From Aquimixticola soesokkakensis (GTDB taxonomy: Bacteria > Pseudomonadota > Alphaproteobacteria > Rhodobacterales > Rhodobacteraceae), in the NCBI RefSeq assembly GCF_900172375.1, contig NZ_FWFS01000013.1, positions 1 to 64,000 on the forward strand: a stretch of 64,000 nt of DNA. The letters run 5' to 3'. Made by a program: the position numbers and the translations under genes. This document shows, piece after piece, positions 58,644-64,000 of the stretch (the first letter of the stretch is position 1; the number at the start of each line of letters is the position of its first letter). Under the pieces are notes generated by a model. The model searched no databases. It was given only the letters and a program-made list of their open reading frames with translations, and was not told where the DNA came from.

Positions 58644-60842
58644 CTATGCGGCCTCTTGCGCGCCTGTGCCGAAACGGGCGTAAAACGTGTCGCCTTTTGC
58701 GGCCACGTCGCGCAGCAGGGCAGGGGCCTCGAAACGCGCACCGTATTGGGCGGCGAGACCTTCACAAATTTCCACCGCTTTGGCCGCTCCAAGAATGTCG
58801 AGCCAGCTAAAGGGACCGCCCGACCAGGGCGCAAAGCCCCACCCCAGGATCGCGCCCACATCGCCTTCGCGAATATCGGTGAGGACCCCCTCTTCAAGGG
58901 CGCGCACGGCCTCCAGAACCTGAGCCATCAACAGCCGGTGCTGGACATGGGCCAGATCGGGTTGATCGGCGCTGACGGCATATTTCTGTTTGAAGCCTTC
59001 CCAAAGCCCCTGACGTTTGCCAGCGGCATCGTAGTCGTAGAACCCCGCCTTGGCTTTTTTGCCCAGCCGCCCTTCGTCAGCGAGCCAAAAGATCACCTCG
59101 TCCACGGCAGCGTCGGGATAGGCATCGCCCATCGCGGCTTTGGTGGCTTTGGCGATTTTGACCCCAAGATCGACGGAGGTCTCGTCGATCAGTTGCAACG
59201 GCCCCAGCGGCATGCCGACCATCTGCGCGGCATGTTCGATCAATGGCAAGGCCACGCCCTCAGCCGCCATGCGCACACCCTCGTTGATATAGGGAATGAT
59301 GCAGCGGTTGGCGTAAAAGAAGCGCGCATCATTGACGACGATGGGCGTCTTGCGGATCTGGCGCACATAGTCGAGCGCCTTGGCGACCGCCACATCGCCC
59401 GTCTTTTCGCCCTTGATGATCTCGACCAGCAGCATTTTATCGACCGGCGAGAAAAAGTGGATGCCGATGAAGTTTTGCGCGCGCGCCGACGCCTGCGCCA
59501 GCGTCGTGATCGGCAGCGTCGAGGTGTTGGTCGCAAAAATGCAATCGGGTCCGACGATGGCCTCGACCCGTTGGGTGACAGAGGCCTTGACCTTGGGGTC
59601 TTCGAACACCGCCTCGACGATCAGGTCGCAGCCGGCAAGGCTGTCGTAATCGGTGGTGGCATGGATGCGCGCCAAGGTCGCGGCCTTGCTTTCCACCGTT
59701 TCCTTCTTGCGCGAGATCCCTTTGTCCAAAAGCCCCTCGCTATAGGCTTTGCCGCGATCCGCCGAGCCTTGTTCGGCATCGATCAGAACCACCTCGATCC
59801 CCGCCTTGGCGGACACATAGGCAATGCCCGCGCCCATCATGCCCGCGCCGATGATCCCGACCTTTTTGACCTTCTGATCCGCAGCTTCGGGGCGGTTTGC
59901 CCCTTTTTCCAGGGCTTCCTTGTTGATGAAGAGAGAGCGGATCATCGCTTCGGAAGAAGGGTTCATCAGCACATGGGTGAACCAGCGCGCTTCGATCTTG
60001 AGCGCCGTGTCAAAGGGCACAAGCGCCCCTTCATACACGGCCGACAACAGCGCCTTGGCCGCGGGATACACGCCCATTGTCTGGCCATTGACCATGGCGG
60101 AGGCCCCGACGAAGGTCATGAAACCGGCGGGATGGTAGGGCGCGCCACCGGGGAATTTAAAGCCCTTCACGTCCCAGGGTTTGACGATATCGACGTCCTT
60201 GGCGCCCAGCACCCACTCCTTGGCCGACGCCAGAGGATCGGCCACGACCTCGTCGATCACGCCCGCCGATTTGGCCTTGGCAGGGCTGAGCATCTGGCCT
60301 TGCAGCAGGATGGGCGAGGCCGCCATCGCGCCCAGTTTGCGCGAAATGCGGGTGGTGCCCCCCGCGCCGGGGAAAATGCCGACCTTGATTTCGGGCAGGC
60401 CGATTTTGGCCTTGTCGTTATCGGCGGCAAAAATGCGGTGGCAGGCGAGCGGCAATTCCAACCCGATGCCAAGCGCCGTGCCCGGTAGAGCGGCGGCGAT
60501 GGGCTTGCCGCCCTTGTTGGTCTTGGGGTCCATGCCCGCGCGCTCGATCTTGCGCAAAATGGCATGCATCTGCATGATGCCCTCGAACAGCCCGCGTGCC
60601 GGATCGTCGCCCGCCGAGGCCTTCATCCCCGCAAGGATATTGAGGTCCATGCCACCGGCAAAGCTGTCCTTGCCCGACGTGATGACAATGCCTTTCACGC
60701 CATCGTCCGCCAGCAGCGTATCGATCTGGCCATCCAAAGTGGCAAGAGCGTCCAGCGAGAGCACATTCATGCTTTTGTCCGGCACGTCCCACGTGATGAC
60801 GGCCACGCCGTCGCTGTCGATGTCATAGGTAAAATCGGTCAT
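58644..60842 (-). CDS. fadJ: FadJ/FadB-type 3-hydroxyacyl-CoA dehydrogenase/enoyl-CoA hydratase
   Basis: A 732-residue multifunctional beta-oxidation enzyme. The N-terminal crotonase domain (~1-190) has IVITSGKDSFAGGMDLNILA and GTALGIGLELPLACHRIFAA with oxyanion-hole glycines and LPEIKVGIFPGAGGTTRI. The NAD Rossmann site is KVGIIGAGMMGAGIAYVSAK (~320-340), and the hydroxyacyl-CoA dehydrogenase C-terminal domains follow (IGIHFFSPVDKMLLVEII, NRCIIPYINEGVRMAAEG). It hydrates and then oxidises acyl-CoA intermediates. ATG 60842 has GGGAGG upstream; the longer frame to 60950 has no homology. It pairs with the thiolase upstream. Confidence 0.94.
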   Translation of the reverse strand: MTDFTYDIDSDGVAVITWDVPDKSMNVLSLDALATLDGQIDTLLADDGVKGIVITSGKDSFAGGMDLNILAGMKASAGDDPARGLFEGIMQMHAILRKIERAGMDPKTNKGGKPIAAALPGTALGIGLELPLACHRIFAADNDKAKIGLPEIKVGIFPGAGGTTRISRKLGAMAASPILLQGQMLSPAKAKSAGVIDEVVADPLASAKEWVLGAKDVDIVKPWDVKGFKFPGGAPYHPAGFMTFVGASAMVNGQTMGVYPAAKALLSAVYEGALVPFDTALKIEARWFTHVLMNPSSEAMIRSLFINKEALEKGANRPEAADQKVKKVGIIGAGMMGAGIAYVSAKAGIEVVLIDAEQGSADRGKAYSEGLLDKGISRKKETVESKAATLARIHATTDYDSLAGCDLIVEAVFEDPKVKASVTQRVEAIVGPDCIFATNTSTLPITTLAQASARAQNFIGIHFFSPVDKMLLVEIIKGEKTGDVAVAKALDYVRQIRKTPIVVNDARFFYANRCIIPYINEGVRMAAEGVALPLIEHAAQMVGMPLGPLQLIDETSVDLGVKIAKATKAAMGDAYPDAAVDEVIFWLADEGRLGKKAKAGFYDYDAAGKRQGLWEGFKQKYAVSADQPDLAHVQHRLLMAQVLEAVRALEEGVLTDIREGDVGAILGWGFAPWSGGPFSWLDILGAAKAVEICEGLAAQYGARFEAPALLRDVAAKGDTFYARFGTGAQEAA

Positions 60843-60937
60843 ATATTTTCCTCCCGGATGAGGCTGGCGGTGCGCTGCCAGCGCGTCGGTCACGCGCGCA
60901 GGACCTGCCAGCCTGTGTTGGCCATGACAGTGACGCG

Positions 60938-60961
60938 GGCCTCGAACCACTGCGAGGCCCC
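60938..60961. other. Intergenic hairpin between thiolase and fadJ
   Basis: GGGCCTCG and CGAGGCCC form a perfect 8-bp stem with an 8-base loop, 11 bases beyond the thiolase stop and without a T-run. It may set the ratio of the two cotranscribed messages. Confidence 0.35.
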
Positions 60962-60971
60962 GCGCAAAGCT

Positions 60972-62183
60972 TTAGAGACGTTCGATGATCGTCGCGGCGC
61001 CCATGCCCGAGGCGATGCACAGCGTCGCAAGGCCGGTCCCTTTGCCGGTGCGTTCCAGTTCATCCAGCAGAGTGCCGATGATGATCGCGCCGGTCGCCCC
61101 CAGCGGGTGCCCCATCGCAATGGAACCGCCGTTCACGTTCACTTTGGCGGCATCCACATCAAAAGCCTGCATGAAGCGCAACACGACGGAGGCAAAGGCT
61201 TCGTTCACCTCGAAAAGGTCAATGTCGGAAATCGCCATGCCCGCGTCGGCCAGAATTTTTTCGGTCACGGGGACAGGACCCGTCAGCATCATCGTCGGAT
61301 CGGTGCCGATCTTGGCGGTGGCACGGATGCGCGCGCGCGGTTTCAGTCCGTATTTCTCGCCAAATTCCTTGTTCCCGATCAAAACGGCGGCCGAACCGTC
61401 CACGATGCCCGACGAATTTCCCGCATGGTGGATGTGGTTCACCCGCTCCAGTTCGGGGTATTTCATCAACGCGACCTTGTCGAAACCGGGCATGGTTTCG
61501 CCCATGTCTTTGAACGAGGCCTTTAGCCCGCCGAGGCTTTGCATATCGGTCTGGGGACGCATGAATTCGTCGCGATCCAGAATGGTCAGCCCATTGATGT
61601 CGCGCACAGGGACCACCGAATTGGCAAAGCGGTTGTCGGCCCAGGCCGCCGCGGCGCGTTTCTGGCTTTCGACCGCAAGCGCATCCGCGTCATCGCGCGA
61701 AAAGCCGTATTTCGTGGCAATGAGATCGGCAGAAATACCCTGCGGCACGAAATAGGTGTTCATCGCCAGAGACGGATCAACGGCAATCGCTGCCCCATCC
61801 GACCCCATCGGCACGCGCCCCATCATTTCAACGCCGCCCGCGACATAGGCCATGCCCGCACCGCCCCTGATCTGGTTTGCGGCCAGATTGACCGCCTCCA
61901 TGCCGCTGGCGCAAAAGCGGTTGATTGCCAAACCGGGCACGGATTCGGCAAATTGCGACGCCAGAACCGCCGTGCGCGCCAGGCAGCCGCCTTGTTCACC
62001 GACCTGGGTCACATTGCCCCAGATCACATCCTCGATGGCAGTCGTGTCCAGATTGTTGCGCTCCTTGAGTGCGTCAAGCATCTGCGCCGAAAGCCGCACG
62101 GATGTGACCTCGTGCAGGCTACCGTCCGCGCGCCCCTTGCCGCGGGGTGAGCGCAGGGCGTCATAAATATAGGCCTCAGTCAT
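60972..62183 (-). CDS. fadA: Acetyl-CoA C-acyltransferase (thiolase)
   Basis: A 403-residue thiolase. The nucleophile Cys is in INRFCASGMEAVNLAANQIR (~90), the His in NVNGGSIAMGHPLGATGAII (GHP motif, ~360), and the second Cys in GLATLCIASGMGAATIIERL. It cleaves 3-ketoacyl-CoA in beta-oxidation, or condenses in reverse. ATG 62183 is taken as start (MTEAYIYDALRSPRGKGRAD). It precedes fadJ on the minus strand with 129 bases between. fadA is used for the partner role; a PHA-type biosynthetic function cannot be excluded. Confidence 0.9.
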   Translation of the reverse strand: MTEAYIYDALRSPRGKGRADGSLHEVTSVRLSAQMLDALKERNNLDTTAIEDVIWGNVTQVGEQGGCLARTAVLASQFAESVPGLAINRFCASGMEAVNLAANQIRGGAGMAYVAGGVEMMGRVPMGSDGAAIAVDPSLAMNTYFVPQGISADLIATKYGFSRDDADALAVESQKRAAAAWADNRFANSVVPVRDINGLTILDRDEFMRPQTDMQSLGGLKASFKDMGETMPGFDKVALMKYPELERVNHIHHAGNSSGIVDGSAAVLIGNKEFGEKYGLKPRARIRATAKIGTDPTMMLTGPVPVTEKILADAGMAISDIDLFEVNEAFASVVLRFMQAFDVDAAKVNVNGGSIAMGHPLGATGAIIIGTLLDELERTGKGTGLATLCIASGMGAATIIERL

Positions 62184-62206
62184 CGTGTCCTCCTCCTGTC
62201 CCCACC

Positions 62207-62842
62207 TCACGCGCGATCGGCGGGAGATCCGGGCATCATGTCGTATGGGTGTGCCCAGCCGCGCAGCCCCGCGATCCGATCAAGCCAGCGGTCGATCGCT
62301 GGCCAGTCGGCGCGGGAAAACCCGAATGGCTCCTCGTAAAAAAGATAGGAACAACACGCGAGATCCGCGAGTGTTACGTCACGGCCAACCAGAAATTCGC
62401 GGCCCTGTAACGCCGCGTCGAGCGTGCCCAGCGCCGCTTCGAGCCTGCCTGCCTGCCAGCGAATGACCTCTTGGGGGCGTTTCTCTTCATGGAGAAAATT
62501 CAGCAAAAAGCGTTGGGAGCCGGCGAGCGAAGACATCTTGTGATTGTCCCACAAGAGCCAGCGTAGCACCTCGCGTGCCTGCGCGCTGGTCTGGCCGCCA
62601 AGCTTGCCCGTTTCATCCGCCGCCCATGTCTGGATGGCGCCCGATTGGCTTAGCACCAGACTGCCCTCGACCAGCACCGGACATTCGCCCATCACGTTCA
62701 ATTTGCGAAACTCTTTTGAACGGGTTTCACTGTTGAAAAAGTCGACAAAAACAGGGGCCCAGTCGATGCCGCAGAGGGTCAAGGTCAACGCAGCCTTATA
62801 GGAATGGCCGCTTTCACCAAAACAGTAGAGTTGAACCGCCAT
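62207..62842 (-). CDS. Glutathione S-transferase family protein
   Basis: A 211-residue GST. The thioredoxin-like N-terminal domain (~1-80) starts MAVQLYCFGESGHSYKAALT with the catalytic Ser/Tyr region near 10-15, and has the cis-Pro motif in NVMGECPVLVEGS followed by LVLSQSGAIQTWAADE. The helical C-terminal domain has GREFLVGRDVTLADLACCSY, the N-capping box of GSTs. It lies 23 bases upstream of the thiolase and may be cotranscribed with the beta-oxidation genes, a common arrangement in Rhodobacteraceae. The substrate is unknown. Confidence 0.88.
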   Translation of the reverse strand: MAVQLYCFGESGHSYKAALTLTLCGIDWAPVFVDFFNSETRSKEFRKLNVMGECPVLVEGSLVLSQSGAIQTWAADETGKLGGQTSAQAREVLRWLLWDNHKMSSLAGSQRFLLNFLHEEKRPQEVIRWQAGRLEAALGTLDAALQGREFLVGRDVTLADLACCSYLFYEEPFGFSRADWPAIDRWLDRIAGLRGWAHPYDMMPGSPADRA

Positions 62843-62872
62843 AGCCTTGCTCCTGATTGAAACCGTTGAAGT

Positions 62873-62894
62873 GGGTATTTTTATCCGAAAGAAA
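62873..62894 (+). repeat. 22-bp intergenic repeat motif, copy 2
   Basis: Identical to the copy at 31219-31240 (GGGTATTTTT plus ATCCGAAAGAAA). With copy 3 it brackets 225 bases in inverted orientation upstream of the GST gene. Confidence 0.8.
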
Positions 62895-63075
62895 CCTGAA
62901 GCTATTTACCTTACGTTAAGGTTAATGCGCCAAGATTTAAATGCGGTACAGGCTGGGGAGCCGATGACCGCTCCGAGAGAAGCCATTCCGGCTGCGGGCG
63001 GAGAAGCGACCCGCTTGTTTAGGGCACGACTGCAGCAGTCGGAATGCACTCTGGAAAGAAAGGCGCGCCTTTGCG

Positions 63076-63097
63076 TTTCTTTCGGATAAAAATACCC
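63076..63097 (-). repeat. 22-bp intergenic repeat motif, copy 3 (inverted)
   Basis: The reverse complement of copies 1 and 2; it ends 30 bases before the stop of the RHH-like gene. Between copies 2 and 3 I see only ACCTTA-CGT-TAAGGT (near 62910) and no ORF with support. Confidence 0.8.
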
Positions 63098-63127
63098 AGA
63101 TCCCAACATGACCCCGCGCGGGGCGCG

Positions 63128-63340
63128 TTATTTTTTGCGCGCGTCCAGTTCAGAATTAAACAGGCGCAACCTGTGCTCGAGCTTTTCTTCGTTCATCACC
63201 GAGCTGAAGTTCTCGAAAACGAACGAGAGCGCTTCGCCTTCGTCCAGACCTGCGTCGCGAGCGAATGATTTCAGTCTGCGATAGCCATCTTCCGTCATGG
63301 CGACGGGAAAGCGGCGGGTCATTCGAAAACGTTTGGGCAC
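63128..63340 (-). CDS. Small ribbon-helix-helix-like protein
   Basis: A 70-residue basic protein. RMTRRFPVAMTEDGYRRLKS could form the strand and first helix, and LDEGEALSFVFENFSSVMNE the second helix, of a MetJ/Arc-type ribbon-helix-helix DNA-binding fold. EKLEHRLRLFNSELDARKK is a charged C-terminal helix. It lies between the acyl-CoA dehydrogenase and GST genes on the same strand and might regulate them. The fold is inferred only from the pattern. Confidence 0.6.
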   Translation of the reverse strand: MPKRFRMTRRFPVAMTEDGYRRLKSFARDAGLDEGEALSFVFENFSSVMNEEKLEHRLRLFNSELDARKK

Positions 63341-63536
63341 GGGTTACTCCAGTTCGGCTTCTGGGGACCGGTATGACCGCAGGCGGGGAAATTCTGCAAG
63401 GGTTTCAACGGCAATAAGGGCGTTTATCGTTGCAAGCCTGCCATGGCGTCCTTTGAAACCGGCGCTTTGCGGGGCTGACGCAAGGTGCTCGGGGCAGGGA
63501 AAGAGCTGCGACCTCGCGGGGATCGGGGCGCCCATT

Positions 63537-63568
63537 GAAAAGGCCCCGCCGCGGGTGTGGCGGGGCCG
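63537..63568 (-). terminator. Terminator of the acyl-CoA dehydrogenase gene
   Basis: GGCCCCGCC and GGCGGGGCC form a 9-bp stem with an 8-base loop, followed on the minus strand by TTTTC, 13 bases after the stop. Confidence 0.85.
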
Positions 63569-63579
63569 AATGAGCCAGC

Positions 63580-64000
63580 TTAGAACGCGTCGGCGTCCAA
63601 TGCCATGACAGGGTCTGCGCCGCTTTCGATGCGTTTGAGCAGCGTTGCAGTCATCGGCAACTGGCGCGCCATATAAAAGCGGGCGGTGGCGAGTTTGGTT
63701 TCGTAAAACGTCTTGTCTTGCGTGCCGACGGCAAGGGCCTCTTGCGCCGCTTTTGCCATTTTTGCCCACATGAGCCCAAGGGAGACGTAGCCAAACAGGT
63801 GCATGAAATCATACGATCCAGCGAGGGCTGCATCGGGGTTTTTCATGCCGTTTTGCATGAAGAACATGCCCGCCGCTTGCAGGTCTTTCGATGCCGCTTT
63901 GAGGGGGGTGACGAAATCGGCCATTTCCGCGTCGCCGTGGTCTTTGCAGAAGGTTTTGACCATCTCGAAATAGGCCATGACGTATTTGCCGCCCGATTGG
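63580..64000 (-). CDS. Acyl-CoA dehydrogenase, C-terminal part (DmdC-like type), 5' truncated by window
   Basis: The last 140 residues of a minus-strand gene that runs off the right edge. The frame continues upstream of the apparent start as [15 protein letters not shown], so 63978 is not the real start. [20 protein letters not shown] then AKAAQEAL and [20 protein letters not shown] match the C-terminal domain of the large (~590-residue) acyl-CoA dehydrogenases that include 3-methylmercaptopropionyl-CoA dehydrogenase DmdC. Substrate specificity cannot be told from this part. It heads the leftward GST-thiolase-fadJ region. Confidence 0.82.
   Translation of the reverse strand, partial: QSGGKYVMAYFEMVKTFCKDHGDAEMADFVTPLKAASKDLQAAGMFFMQNGMKNPDAALAGSYDFMHLFGYVSLGLMWAKMAKAAQEALAVGTQDKTFYETKLATARFYMARQLPMTATLLKRIESGADPVMALDADAF

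Overview
This 64 kb window looks like a chromosomal segment of an alphaproteobacterium in the Rhodobacteraceae (Roseobacter group). The evidence is the high G+C coding sequence, a GcrA cell-cycle regulator, an AcuR/AcuI acrylate pair, a UvrC and LepA of alphaproteobacterial type, two Hint-domain proteins, and promoters of the form TTGAC-N17-TAnnnn. I saw no rRNA, tRNA, CRISPR array or prophage. Nearly all of the DNA is ordinary core-genome coding sequence. The only mobile-element trace is the 3' end of an IS3-type transposase at the left edge.

Layout, left to right. 1-3.1 kb: an accessory patch with the transposase end, a SUKH (SMI1/KNR4) immunity-type gene and an unknown partner, then a Hint-domain gene flanked on both sides by groups of perfect hairpins. 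3.1-5.6 kb: a secreted DUF4394 protein, an ECF sigma factor and its membrane anti-sigma factor, preceded by a tandem 21-bp repeat. 5.6-7.2 kb: acuI and acuR (acrylyl-CoA reductase and its TetR-type repressor) with a likely operator. 7.3-13.8 kb: an iron/haem cluster (hemP, a Cys/His-rich unknown, imelysin, bfd, bfr, di-haem oxidoreductase, second imelysin, DUF1513). 13.9-20.2 kb: an S49 peptidase, a small zinc-ribbon protein, a Ca/Na antiporter, an SDR, then uvrC-pgsA-moaD-moaE. 20.2-23.8 kb: an ABC-2 export system and a second permease on either side of gcrA. 23.9-31.2 kb: an AEC transporter, argD-argF, pit, a Nudix hydrolase and gnd. 31.2-41 kb: hrpB, meaB, rpmB, a copper-chaperone pair, a 2OG oxygenase, cobB, a low-molecular-weight phosphatase and lepA. 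41-50.2 kb: an entericidin-like lipoprotein, an alpha/beta hydrolase, glyA, nadK, a hybrid-kinase/AAA response-regulator pair and maeB. 50.5-54.2 kb: the pyrimidine nucleoside salvage operon cdd-deoA-deoB-upp. 54.3-58.6 kb: a SPOR protein, an unknown membrane protein, a sulfotransferase and a second, Cys-less Hint-like protein. 58.6-64 kb: a leftward beta-oxidation block (acyl-CoA dehydrogenase end, small RHH-like protein, GST, thiolase, FadJ-type enzyme).

The points most worth following up are the hairpin groups around the Hint gene; the tandem 21-bp repeat before the DUF4394/ECF module; an NtrC-like regulator with a destroyed GAFTGA loop paired with an HPt-bearing hybrid kinase; the iron cluster with its unknown Cys/His protein and paired palindromes; and a 22-bp repeated intergenic motif. 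I do not see a clearly new multi-gene defence or mobile system. All calls come from reading the sequence and translations; no database search was possible.
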